Positions 42,564 to 51,313 of a stretch of DNA of 64,000 bases are shown here, piece after piece. The position numbers and the translations under genes were made by a program. The DNA is from Paenibacillus radicis (ex Xue et al. 2023). GTDB taxonomy: Bacteria > Bacillota > Bacilli > Paenibacillales > NBRC-103111. The stretch is from NCBI RefSeq assembly GCF_024722015.1, contig NZ_JANQBD010000008.1, forward strand, positions 124,001 through 188,000, read 5' to 3'. Numbering within the stretch: the first letter of the stretch is position 1; every line of letters starts with the position of its first letter. The notes beneath the pieces are model-generated. The model was not told where the DNA came from. It worked only from the letters and a program-made list of their open reading frames with translations, and ran no database searches.

Positions 42564-42769
42564 TTAACCGATGTAAACCCTCTTGTATTCTTGTATTCTA
42601 GTATATTTTTTGAAACAAATTGCTCCCACCCCGAAAAATATATATTCAGGGACTAGCATTGCATTAATTTCATCAGAATTTCCATAATATTCTGTCTTTA
42701 AGCTATCAAGCTCAGCTTTAAACTCAGGATTCAAGCAATAAATCTCCGCTGCGGAAAAGGGGGGATTTT
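42564..42769 (-). pseudogene. Unrecognised gene remnant
   Basis: The minus strand reads NPPFSAAEIYCLNPEFKAEL, DSLKTEYYGNSDEINAMLVP and EYIFFGVGAICFKKYTRIQE to a TAA at 42564, with natural codon use but no start codon or ribosome site. The family is not recognised; the 5' part was probably deleted. Confidence 0.4.
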
Positions 42770-42788
42770 GTTGTCAATAACGGAGAAT

Positions 42789-42832
42789 GGGAGTAATTTA
42801 ATGTCATTAATAAATGACACTAAACTACTCCC
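42789..42832. terminator. Long hairpin downstream of DUF1048 gene
   Basis: GGGAGTA and TACTCCC outer arms with TGTCATT/AATGACA inner arms. Located 40 bp past the DUF1048 stop; likely terminator, though it also contains the ATGACA motif of the small-element ends. Confidence 0.5.
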
Positions 42833-42870
42833 ATAAAGTTGAATTGCGGTTTCTGCCATGTTAAATCCTT

Positions 42871-43227
42871 TTACTTTCCGAGTTTTTTTAGAATGTCGCG
42901 GTTGAACGCCTCGCGCCAGTTTTCCGTGTATGTGCTGGCGCTGCGTAAAAGCTCGTCGCAGAACGCGGCCACGTCCTCGCCAGTAATCTCCAAAACATGC
43001 TTGCCGTCCGCCGCACCAGCCTCAAACAGTTCTATTAGGCCATAATGGATCTTCATCATGTCATATCCGGATCCCGCCGCGAACATCCACATGTGTCCCT
43101 GTATTTTCTTAAATACATATTGATAGTCTTTCGGCAGAGCCTCCACCCTTGCCATCTGTTGCTTGTATTCACGCTTGCTCTCAATCATTTTTTTGATATT
43201 CAAATAATTATCGAAGAACTCAGACAT
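42871..43227 (-). CDS. DUF1048-family protein
   Basis: 118 residues: FDNYLNIKKMIESKREYKQQ, ALPKDYQYVFKKIQGHMW and a helical C-terminus with ENWREAFNRDILKKLGK. Members of DUF1048 are nearly always encoded directly after a PadR gene, as here (4-bp gap), and are thought to work in the same response; biochemical role unknown. GGGAGGAATAATC precedes the ATG. Confidence 0.9.
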   Translation of the reverse strand: MSEFFDNYLNIKKMIESKREYKQQMARVEALPKDYQYVFKKIQGHMWMFAAGSGYDMMKIHYGLIELFEAGAADGKHVLEITGEDVAAFCDELLRSASTYTENWREAFNRDILKKLGK

Positions 43228-43231
43228 TTGA

Positions 43232-43552
43232 TTATTCCTCCCTCAATTGATTAATTTTCGACGCGACGAAGTCCCACTTTTTCCAGAACCGACGCAGTTC
43301 CTCGTGCCCCGCGTCGTTGAGAGTGAAAAAGTTTCGTGCTGGCCCCTTGTCGGATGGCTTCTTGGCGACATGTACTAGCTTGTTTTTTTCTAGCCGGAGC
43401 AGAATGGTGTATACCGTTCCTTCTACCACATCGGTGAAGCCGAGGGCGTTCAGCTGCCGCGTGATTTCGTAGCCGTAGGCTTCTTTGCGGCTTAAAATTT
43501 CAAGGACACAACCCTCAAGCACGCCTTTGAGCATTTCCGTTAGGTTTTCCAG
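43232..43552 (-). CDS. PadR-family transcriptional regulator
   Basis: About 106 residues: MLKGVLEGCVLEILSRKEAY, GYEITRQLNALGFTDVVEGT and VYTILLRLEKNKLVHVAKKP form the PadR winged HTH. Homologues normally begin ENLTEMLKG; here AAGGAG is followed at 8 nt by CTG GAA AAC CTA ACG GAA ATG, so CTG 43552 is the likely start, with ATG 43534 the alternative. It should repress its own operon through the concentric dyads at 43569-43628. Ligand unknown, possibly an antimicrobial or phenolic. Confidence 0.9.
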   Translation of the reverse strand: MENLTEMLKGVLEGCVLEILSRKEAYGYEITRQLNALGFTDVVEGTVYTILLRLEKNKLVHVAKKPSDKGPARNFFTLNDAGHEELRRFWKKWDFVASKINQLREE

Positions 43553-43568
43553 AACAATACCTCCTTAT

Positions 43569-43628
43569 CTATTTAGTATGACTGGTATGCAGTAATACTG
43601 ACTACTGCTATATAGTAACACTAAATAG
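43569..43628. promoter_or_regulatory. Concentric dyads upstream of PadR operon
   Basis: CTATTTAGT (43569-43577) and ACTAAATAG (43620-43628) are perfect 9-bp arms; inside, GCAGTA (43589-43594) and TACTGC (43603-43608) share exactly the same centre (43598.5). Confidence 0.6.
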
Positions 43629-43691
43629 CTGCTTTTTCAATAGCGTTTGCTCTGACACAGATTTTACATTTTCAACTAATCCGCCCGCTAA

Positions 43692-43760
43692 CTACATAAA
43701 AAATAAAAAGCCTGATTCCTCAAGCTTTTCTTCCATATGTTATGTTGGCACATTTGTGTC
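43692..43760. repeat. MITE-like element, second copy (one end lost)
   Basis: CTACATAAAAAA, AAGCCTGATTCCTCAAGC and CTTCCATATGTTAT match the interior of 22368-22443, and GGCACATTTGTGTCC matches the right end. The left terminal repeat is absent. Confidence 0.6.
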
Positions 43761-43770
43761 CAACAAACTA

Positions 43771-43819
43771 AACCAAACACCGTGTTCTCAGCCCAAGGCT
43801 GGGAACGCGGTGTTTGGTG
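43771..43819 (-). terminator. Terminator of the propeller-protein gene
   Basis: ACCAAACACCGTGTTC (43772-43787) and GAACGCGGTGTTTGGT (43803-43818) form a nearly perfect 16-bp stem; on the minus strand T-rich sequence follows. Confidence 0.7.
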
Positions 43820-43831
43820 TTTTGCCGCACC

Positions 43832-45217
43832 TTACAAGCCGGCAATAATATATAAATTATAACCCACTGCATACAATCTTTGGCATGCCTTGTAATAAGG
43901 ATCCTTATACCGGGCCATCGCCTCCGGGCCATCCTCTGCATTTCGGTCAGCCCATAGGGTGATCGTACCATCAGGACTGAACGATAATATTTGCTCGCCA
44001 GGCAAATCCAATAGCTTCGATGCCATAGCCACGGTACCTCCCACGTTCCCATAGGAAACACCATGACGATCGAACACCTCTCCATCACCGGCAGGCATCC
44101 CCCGTACAAGCTCATGGTAGCCGTCACCATTAATGTCAACTGGTATCGTGCGATAAACGCTAAATGGCAGCTCATAAGACTCGCCTGACTCCGCATCATA
44201 TATAAATTCGTCCATATTCTGATGAAAACGTCCATCAGGTCCACATGTTTTGGCGCCGATCCGAATAGCCATGGTCACGTGACTTCGGTCATCCTGAAGC
44301 CGGGCCGCCCATCCGATGTCCATGTGTCCTGCCTCCACATCTCCCCATTTGCGGTTCCCTTGATCATCAAACGTGGCCACACGTGGAGTAGCAGTCGGTT
44401 CGGATTCCCGAACTGTAAACAGAGACCACTCGTTATTATTCCGATTAAGCACCGGCTGAACCACATCCGAGTGGCCCGCATATACATCCCGGTCAGCGCA
44501 GAACAGCTCTTTTCCTGTATCGAGCTCGATGCAGCGTTCTCCCCACATTAATTCGTCGACACCGTCTCCGTTCAAATCAATGACCGGAGTGACATGGCTG
44601 CCCCGAGCCCCCGGATCCTCCTTCTTGATGTTCAATTCCCATCGCGATGACATATCCGGCTTCCAGCCTTGCAGATGCATGCCCCAATAGGTGCCTTGTG
44701 CCGTCACCAGTACAGGCTCGCCGTTGGCATAGCCCCCAACAATAAAGTTACGGAAGGTGCAGCTGAGCGGCTCCTCCTTACCTCCATCATTTGGCCATTG
44801 CCATTGTCCGGTCGTTTCCCCATTCGTTGCATCCAACCGCTCCAGCCGATAAAAAGGAAGGGCAAACGGATGCTGCTCATTTAAATTGTTGACGAACCAC
44901 AGCTCATCGACACCATCTCCATCGAGGTCAAACGGATACACCGGACAAAACCAAATACCGGGTACGACCGTCTTCCCCAGCTCCCGCTTCCACAGCACTT
45001 CCCCTGTTTCATCGAACAACATCATTTTCAACGTGTCCGTAGGATAAAAAAACATATTAACCGATGGATCCACATCGAAGTCAGCCGAATATACGGCGAG
45101 AAAGGCTTGCTTGCCTCCTCCTAATTGAACGGGAATAGCTCTAAGCTGTCCAAGCTTTTGGCCAACCGAAAATTGTATTATTTTCTCCAGCTTAACTTGT
45201 TTTGTAGAATTGGTCAT
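43832..45217 (-). CDS. Beta-propeller protein, rhamnogalacturonan-lyase-like
   Basis: 461 residues without a signal peptide. Three calcium-type loops, DLDGDGVDE (97-105), DLNGDGVDE (214-222) and DINGDGYHE (361-369), sit at regular spacing with WGERCIELDTGKELF and AGHSDVVQP between them, a pattern like PL11 rhamnogalacturonan lyases (YesW/YesX) and FG-GAP propellers. It is shorter than PL11 enzymes and lacks obvious secretion, so activity is uncertain; an intracellular lyase or sugar-binding role is possible. It follows the binding lipoprotein gene by 43 bp. The product of 51314-52687 is a close paralogue. Confidence 0.65.
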   Translation of the reverse strand: MTNSTKQVKLEKIIQFSVGQKLGQLRAIPVQLGGGKQAFLAVYSADFDVDPSVNMFFYPTDTLKMMLFDETGEVLWKRELGKTVVPGIWFCPVYPFDLDGDGVDELWFVNNLNEQHPFALPFYRLERLDATNGETTGQWQWPNDGGKEEPLSCTFRNFIVGGYANGEPVLVTAQGTYWGMHLQGWKPDMSSRWELNIKKEDPGARGSHVTPVIDLNGDGVDELMWGERCIELDTGKELFCADRDVYAGHSDVVQPVLNRNNNEWSLFTVRESEPTATPRVATFDDQGNRKWGDVEAGHMDIGWAARLQDDRSHVTMAIRIGAKTCGPDGRFHQNMDEFIYDAESGESYELPFSVYRTIPVDINGDGYHELVRGMPAGDGEVFDRHGVSYGNVGGTVAMASKLLDLPGEQILSFSPDGTITLWADRNAEDGPEAMARYKDPYYKACQRLYAVGYNLYIIAGL

Positions 45218-45260
45218 TTAATAAGCCTCCTCGATTATAATAGCGTGATTTGCTGCAGCC

Positions 45261-46802
45261 CTATTTAAGAACGGTCTTTCCTTCCGTGTTATACCAATTG
45301 GTCCAGAATTGAATGGCTTTGTCTCCTCCGGCTGAATTGTACCGTTTTACGTAATCGTCCCATGTTTTATCCACATCAGCGTTGCCAAGAATCGCTTTGG
45401 TCGTATACTCGCTTGTAATTTTACCTAGATTAAACCCTATCAAATCCGGGTAGTATGGCAATGCCGCACGAAGCAGATCGGCCTTACCGATTTTGGCCGC
45501 CATTTCCAGATTATCTACCGCTTCCTTCGGATAAACGACCCCAATGTATTTCTTTACATCATCGGTCAATTGTCCTGTTCTCACCAGCGAGAACGACCAG
45601 TGGATAGGAGCCAGCTGCTGCTGGGTCAGCTCAATTTTGCCGCCCACTTCCTTATAGTTGAAATCAGGTACGCCGATAAATGAGAATTTCATCCCCTCAG
45701 GCGACACAGCCCAATCCATAAACTTCATTAATTGATCGATATTTTTAGTTGTTTTAGGAATGGCCACGTAATGTCGGTTCAAGCTCGGGTACGAGAAGCT
45801 GGCAGGCTTGCCATCCGGCTGCAGTGGCAGTGGTAAAGCTATATACTGGCTCATTACTTCTTTCGGAATTTCAAGTCCGGACGGATAATGCCAAAAGCCG
45901 GAGATCACACCGTACTTGAGCGACTTAAACTTTTGCTGAAAAATCGGCGACGTCACGGTAGGAAACTCAGGATCTAAAATTTTCTCATTCACCAGCTTGT
46001 TCATAAACTTCAAGAAATCTTTGTATTCCGTAGTAATTTCCGGAGGCGTTACCTTGCCATCTCTAATTGAATAAGCCTCTGCATTATAAGCCGCCTTGAA
46101 AGCTCTGGCCCCATTATCTATATTGTTAGTGGTCAGTAAGCCGAAGGTATCATTCTTGCCGTTGCCGTCAGGGTCATTTAATGTAAATGCTTTCATTACG
46201 TTATAAAAATCATCTATCGTTTTCGGAATGGGCAGCTTCAGCTTATCCAGCCACACTTTGTTGATATAAACAACCTGGCTCAAGCCGTCTGGGCGGCTGT
46301 AAGGAATGGCGAACACCTTCCCTTTCTCTGTAACCGGCAGCCACGAGTCAGCAGGCATAACCTTTTTCAAATTAGGATACTTGGAGGTGTCATTGATGTA
46401 AGGACTCAGATCAGCCAACAGATCGTCTTTGGCATATTTCATTATTAAGTCCCGGTCCCCTACGGCAAAAGCATCCGGGTAGCTGCCAGAAGCCATGAGA
46501 ACATTCAGCTTATCGACATATCCGGCGGTCCCGGGCGAATCGAGCACAACCTCGACACCCGTCTTTTCTTTAAGAAACCGAATGTATTCGTTATCTGTCA
46601 AAGACATTCCCTTCGGATCTACATTATAATCGAACATAACCTTGAACTTGGCCGGCCCCGCGCTCTTTGCTTTGTCTGGGGTATCGGCTGTTCCTCCAGT
46701 AGTTGATCCACCTGCGCTGCAGCCGGCTATAGCCGTGCACGCAGCGGTAATCAGCAGCATGGGGACCGAGATAGATTGCCAAGAGACCCTTTTCCTTTTC
46801 AT
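45261..46802 (-). CDS. Sugar ABC transporter binding lipoprotein
   Basis: 513 residues. Signal peptide with lipobox AIAGC, then a family 1 solute-binding protein: VDKLNVLMASGSYPDAFAVG, LDKLKLPIPKTIDDFYNVM, DPDGNGKNDTFGLLTTNN (calcium-like loop) and IPKTTKNIDQLMKFMDWAV. Extracytoplasmic oligosaccharide receptor for the permeases encoded divergently at 49311-51153, as no permease follows it on its own strand. GGAGGAAG precedes the ATG. Paralogous in design, but not close in sequence, to the lipoprotein at 38360-39955. Confidence 0.93.
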   Translation of the reverse strand: MKRKRVSWQSISVPMLLITAACTAIAGCSAGGSTTGGTADTPDKAKSAGPAKFKVMFDYNVDPKGMSLTDNEYIRFLKEKTGVEVVLDSPGTAGYVDKLNVLMASGSYPDAFAVGDRDLIMKYAKDDLLADLSPYINDTSKYPNLKKVMPADSWLPVTEKGKVFAIPYSRPDGLSQVVYINKVWLDKLKLPIPKTIDDFYNVMKAFTLNDPDGNGKNDTFGLLTTNNIDNGARAFKAAYNAEAYSIRDGKVTPPEITTEYKDFLKFMNKLVNEKILDPEFPTVTSPIFQQKFKSLKYGVISGFWHYPSGLEIPKEVMSQYIALPLPLQPDGKPASFSYPSLNRHYVAIPKTTKNIDQLMKFMDWAVSPEGMKFSFIGVPDFNYKEVGGKIELTQQQLAPIHWSFSLVRTGQLTDDVKKYIGVVYPKEAVDNLEMAAKIGKADLLRAALPYYPDLIGFNLGKITSEYTTKAILGNADVDKTWDDYVKRYNSAGGDKAIQFWTNWYNTEGKTVLK

Positions 46803-46949
46803 GCGACTTCCTCCTTCAAAAGTGTAGGATGCATCCGTCCGTCAACAAGTGCTGAACGTTATCCTTATTGTTGAATGCCTTGGAAAGAATCGCAATTTAC
46901 AATATTTCGAGTCATGTATAAACTTTTGAAACCAGCTCTGTTCATTTTT

Positions 46950-49094
46950 TTATACATTCCTCTTGGCCAACAATTTACTGCGGTATTCACTAGGCGTAAA
47001 CAGATTCAGCTTCTTAAAATTGCGAATAAATGAATGAACCGTATCATAGCCGCACATTTCTGATATGAGCTTAATGGCCAGATCAGGATTTTCCAGCAGA
47101 AGCTGAGCCTTTTTGATCCTGAGCTGATTCAAATACTCAACAAAACCACAGCCAAACTCGTGCTTCATAAGCGTACTAATGTAGGAAGAGTTAATGCCGA
47201 GCGAATCCGATATGGTCGTCAGCGATATCGTCTTGTCATAATTGGCATGAATGTAGTCGACAATCAGCTGGAGTGTCTTATTATTGGAATTTTTTCGTGA
47301 CATCACGCAAGCCGATACCTTACCAGCCACCTGCTTTACGTACTCCGTTTTATCCTGTACAAATTCATAGCTGTACATATTCATAAAAATATCGCCTTGA
47401 ACAATTTCATTCATTTCAAGTCTAAGCTCCAGCATCATTTTCACAATTCCGTACAGAACATTGGAAAAAAATGCATTTACACGATCCAACGAGAACCTTT
47501 CCTCATTTACCAGTCCATCCAGCATTTGCTGCAGCTGCGCTTCAAATTCGTTCGTCAGCCCCTCTTTAAGAAGCAGACACAGCTTGCTTATATCGTCTAC
47601 CCCATATGCAGATTCCTCCGTCTTTTTGGCGGCAATGTCCCGATAATGAATGATGCTGTGCTTTCCATATATGGTTTTGAACCCAACGGCCTGGAGCCCC
47701 TCATAATACCCGTGGTGCACACGATTAAGCCCATCCTGAATCCGGCTGATCCCAGCACAAATCGTTAAATTACAGCTGTCCCGGATTTCATTCTGCAAAT
47801 ATCTTACCGTTCCTTCCAAACGCTGGAGCATCGCGCTTTCCTCCACATCCCGCGGGACAGCAACAAGAATGGCGATCTTCTCCAGCTCAGCTTTAACCGG
47901 ATAGCAGGCATAGGTTGTCATGAATGTCCACTTAATGGCATTATAGATCGTTTTGTCCATGAAAAAGCGTTCATCCTGCTTCATGCTGAGAAGGTAATTG
48001 TAAAAGTCATCAATCTGGAACACGATCACCATAAACCGATCGGTCGGAAATCTCAGCCCCATCTCCGTCATTTTATCCCGAATATCGGCTTCCTTCAGCT
48101 TTCCAGTCACTACATTCAGCACCAGATGATGCTTGAGATCCTCCAGATTTTTATTAAATGAGACTTCCAGCCTCTCGATCGGTTGAAAATAGGATCTTCG
48201 AATATATCCGTAAATAATAATAATTAATCCTATTAATAAAACAGCTACAACTAATATCATATTCCTGCGGTTTTTCCAGGAGGAGGACAGCTCAATCTGC
48301 GGTGTGAACGAAACCATTTTCCATTCGCCGCCCGGCTGCCCGGAAACGGACATGTAATAGGCCCCCCATTGGACCGGTTTATCCGATATCTTGTTCAGAT
48401 CAGGCAGTTGACCGAGCGGCAGTGTGTCCACATTCACATCCTTGCCGGCTCTTATTGTAAGAATGCGGTCCCCTTTGCCCATCAGAAACATAGCGTAATT
48501 ATCCGGTGTTGTAGCAAACAGCTTCTGCTCATCCACATTAATGGCTACAAGCCCTGTATCCCCTAATGGACCGACAAACGTAATAATATTCTTTTTGTTG
48601 ACATACCCGGCCTTCTCCTCACGTTTGCCGACCCAATGACCTTCTCTTTCATTAAACTCGGAGAACAGCTCCTTTTCGGGAAAATGATCAAGGGTTGTGA
48701 ATTCATGGTTGGAAGCCAGTACCATTCGGTTTACTTTGCTGTATATATACACGGAAACGATTAGTGGGTTACTGTTAATAATTTTGAGCGAGTTTTCCTG
48801 CACCTCACCCAACATGTACATATTTGTAATGAGGGGCTTGGGCTGGGATAACCAGTCTCTGAGGACGCGTTCCAAGGTCAGCTGGTAATAAATAGAGTTA
48901 ATCTGCTTTTCCAAAACCAATGAAAGGGAAACCAGGTTCTCATGGGTCACATGAAACGATTCCACGAACCGTTCCGAAGTATCTCTATGGACCTTAATCA
49001 GATTCACCCCATAGGAAAGCACAATCATCAGCACGACAACCATTAGTAACAGCACAAGCTTCTTTTTCGGCAGCTTCAGCCTTGCGAGCCTCAT
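46950..49094 (-). CDS. Membrane-bound AraC-family regulator (YesN/YtdP-like)
   Basis: 714 residues. A cytoplasmic basic head, helix 1 (about 14-34), an extracellular domain of roughly 240 residues, helix 2 (around 281-300, VVAVLLIGLIIIIYG), a degenerate central domain, and a C-terminal double AraC HTH (KTISLTTISDSLGINSSYIS and LAIKLISEMCGYDTVHSFI). Such one-component regulators sense an extracellular sugar or its binding protein and switch the adjacent transport operon. It sits between the two arms of the locus and is divergent from the permease genes. Confidence 0.9.
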   Translation of the reverse strand: MRLARLKLPKKKLVLLLMVVVLMIVLSYGVNLIKVHRDTSERFVESFHVTHENLVSLSLVLEKQINSIYYQLTLERVLRDWLSQPKPLITNMYMLGEVQENSLKIINSNPLIVSVYIYSKVNRMVLASNHEFTTLDHFPEKELFSEFNEREGHWVGKREEKAGYVNKKNIITFVGPLGDTGLVAINVDEQKLFATTPDNYAMFLMGKGDRILTIRAGKDVNVDTLPLGQLPDLNKISDKPVQWGAYYMSVSGQPGGEWKMVSFTPQIELSSSWKNRRNMILVVAVLLIGLIIIIYGYIRRSYFQPIERLEVSFNKNLEDLKHHLVLNVVTGKLKEADIRDKMTEMGLRFPTDRFMVIVFQIDDFYNYLLSMKQDERFFMDKTIYNAIKWTFMTTYACYPVKAELEKIAILVAVPRDVEESAMLQRLEGTVRYLQNEIRDSCNLTICAGISRIQDGLNRVHHGYYEGLQAVGFKTIYGKHSIIHYRDIAAKKTEESAYGVDDISKLCLLLKEGLTNEFEAQLQQMLDGLVNEERFSLDRVNAFFSNVLYGIVKMMLELRLEMNEIVQGDIFMNMYSYEFVQDKTEYVKQVAGKVSACVMSRKNSNNKTLQLIVDYIHANYDKTISLTTISDSLGINSSYISTLMKHEFGCGFVEYLNQLRIKKAQLLLENPDLAIKLISEMCGYDTVHSFIRNFKKLNLFTPSEYRSKLLAKRNV

Positions 49095-49310
49095 TTGACT
49101 ATCCCCCCGATAATGTTGTCCTTTTAAAAGTAAACGCTGTCATGCCGATTATAACATTTTATACATGCCGGTTAAGGTACATTTCTTTGACTCAAAAATT
49201 TGTTCAGTCCAAAGCTAGAAATATATACACGATCCGTTATAATGTAAGTTTTCCAGGTGCCGCTGCGCTCCTATAATAAAGCCAATATCAAATGAGGGAG
49301 GCGATAGATC

Positions 49311-50273
49311 ATGAGAGCTTGGACGGAGTCACAGAGCCGCGTCATGCAAACAGCTAAACGCAAGAAGCTAACGGCCGCTTGGCTGACCGTAACGAAACAT
49401 AAGTATTTGTACGTACTGCTGCTTCCCGGGCTGCTGTGGTATTTCATTTTTCGTTATATGCCTATGTATGGAGTCATGATCGCGTTCAAGGATTACAATT
49501 TTTCCAAAGGCATTTGGGGCAGCCCCTGGGTGGGACTTAAGCATTTTGAGTTTTTATTTCGCAATCAGGATTTTTATGCCATTGTCCGAAATACGCTGGT
49601 CATCAATTTATACGAGCTAGCGTTCGCTTTTCCCGTCCCCATCATCCTTGCCCTATTACTGAATGAAATGAAAAATCTGCTGTTCAAAAGAGCTATTCAA
49701 ACGGTCGTTTATTTCCCGCATTTCTTGTCGTGGGTTGTATTTGGAGGCATTGTTATCCAACTGCTGTCCCCGAATGAAGGCTTGGTCAACAACATGCTGC
49801 GTTCCTTAGGGATGGAGCCGATCTTTTTTCTGAGCAAGTCCGAATTTTTTCGCCCTATTGTTGTTATCTCATCCATTCTGAAGGAATCGGGCTGGGGGGC
49901 TATCATTTATTTAGCAGCATTAAGCTCCATCGACACCGAGCAATACGAGGCTGCAACCATCGATGGAGCCAACCGTTGGCAAAAGCTGGTTTACATCACT
50001 CTGCCGGGCATACGCAATACGATTCTCATCATGCTCATTTTGAAAATCGGCTATCTGCTCGATGTAGGCTTTGAGCAAATTTACATCTTGTACAATCCGT
50101 CTGTGTACGATGTCGGCGATGTATTAAGCACCTATATTTACCGAGTCGGCTTGCAAAGCGCCCAATTCAGCATTACCGCCGCAATCGGGCTGTTCCAGTC
50201 GGTCATTGGCTTCTTCCTGATTTGGAGCACCAACCGGTTGGCAAAAAAATTCAGCGAAGTTTCCTTATGGTAA
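49311..50273 (+). CDS. Carbohydrate ABC permease (LplB-like)
   Basis: 320 residues: LPGLLWYFIFRYMPMYGVMI, six helices, EAA loop EQYEAATIDGANRWQKLVYI and C-terminal TNRLAKKFSEVSLW. GAGGGAGGCG precedes the ATG. Clearly homologous to the product of 40916-41884. First gene of the plus-strand arm, followed after 19 bp by its partner permease. A TATAAT at 49238-49243 is the probable -10 box. Confidence 0.93.
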   Translation: MRAWTESQSRVMQTAKRKKLTAAWLTVTKHKYLYVLLLPGLLWYFIFRYMPMYGVMIAFKDYNFSKGIWGSPWVGLKHFEFLFRNQDFYAIVRNTLVINLYELAFAFPVPIILALLLNEMKNLLFKRAIQTVVYFPHFLSWVVFGGIVIQLLSPNEGLVNNMLRSLGMEPIFFLSKSEFFRPIVVISSILKESGWGAIIYLAALSSIDTEQYEAATIDGANRWQKLVYITLPGIRNTILIMLILKIGYLLDVGFEQIYILYNPSVYDVGDVLSTYIYRVGLQSAQFSITAAIGLFQSVIGFFLIWSTNRLAKKFSEVSLW

Positions 50274-50292
50274 ACAGAAAGGAGCAACCACC

Positions 50293-51153
50293 ATGTCCAT
50301 GAAGCTATCTGCGAATGCAGGAATCGGTGCTGTGCTTATCGGTTTTGCTATCCTGACCTTCCTCCCCTTTTATTACGTTATGTTGGCGTCCATCAGTGAT
50401 TCCAATCTAATTCGAGAAGGCGAGCTTATGCTGCTGCCCAGAGGCTTCAATCTGAAGGCCTACGGCCTGATTTTCGATAATCCGCAGTTTCTGCATTCCT
50501 TTATGGTGACGGTAACACGTACCGTGCTTGGGCTTGCAGTCAATTTGCTGCTGCAGCTAACGATAGCCTATGCGCTTTCCAAGAGGTATTTGCCGGGCCG
50601 AAAAGTATTTATGATCTACATCATCATTACGATGATGTTTAATGGCGGCATCGTGCCCACCTTTCTGATTGTCAAAGCAACTGGATTAATGGATACGATC
50701 TGGGCTCTCGTCATTCCAACAGCTATCAGTACGTGGAACGTTATACTGCTTCGCACCTTTTTCGAGAACGTACCGGACAGCCTAGAAGAATCCGCCAAAA
50801 TGGATGGAGCTAACGACATTTTTATTTTCGCCAAAATTTATTTACCCTTGTCCCTGCCAGCCATTATGACCATCGGTCTGTTCATAGCTGTCCATCATTG
50901 GAATGCTTTTATGGATGCGGTCATTTATACTAGCTCCGCCGATCTCAAAGTGCTGCAGCTCTTTCTGCGGGATATGGTTATCCAGATGGAAATGGCAGCT
51001 TTAATGGGAGACATGTCGGCCATGAGCGAGGTTTCATCTCTTTCTATCCGCACGGCATCAATCTTTCTGGCATCACTGCCAATCATTGTGATTTATCCAT
51101 TTATCCAACGGTTTTTCGTAAAAGGGGTCATGGTGGGAGCAGTTAAAGGATAG
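50293..51153 (+). CDS. Carbohydrate ABC permease (YtcP/LplC-like)
   Basis: 286 residues, six helices: FLPFYYVMLASISDSNLI, MFNGGIVPTFLIVKATGLMD, EAA loop SLEESAKMDGANDIFIFAKI and the family end VKGVMVGAVKG. AAAGGAGCAACC precedes the ATG. It forms a heterodimer with the LplB-like product just upstream; the cognate receptor is probably the lipoprotein at 45261-46802. No ATPase gene is present in the locus. Confidence 0.93.
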   Translation: MSMKLSANAGIGAVLIGFAILTFLPFYYVMLASISDSNLIREGELMLLPRGFNLKAYGLIFDNPQFLHSFMVTVTRTVLGLAVNLLLQLTIAYALSKRYLPGRKVFMIYIIITMMFNGGIVPTFLIVKATGLMDTIWALVIPTAISTWNVILLRTFFENVPDSLEESAKMDGANDIFIFAKIYLPLSLPAIMTIGLFIAVHHWNAFMDAVIYTSSADLKVLQLFLRDMVIQMEMAALMGDMSAMSEVSSLSIRTASIFLASLPIIVIYPFIQRFFVKGVMVGAVKG

Positions 51154-51313
51154 AAGATTCAAGCGGGCAGTAAAGAAAAGCTATATCGAGATCTCTCAAG
51201 GATGAAGGACCGCAGATCAAATGCAGATTTTCTTGCTAGCAGAAAGCTCAACATGCACTTTAGGTGAGGTTATGCTTTCTTAGCTCTTATAAAAAATGTA
51301 GGAGGTTTAATCA

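Noticed and set aside
43768..44244. Long frame overlapping the propeller gene
   Set aside because: Shadow of 43832-45217 on the same strand; residue content is unnatural (Met/Trp/Cys rich).
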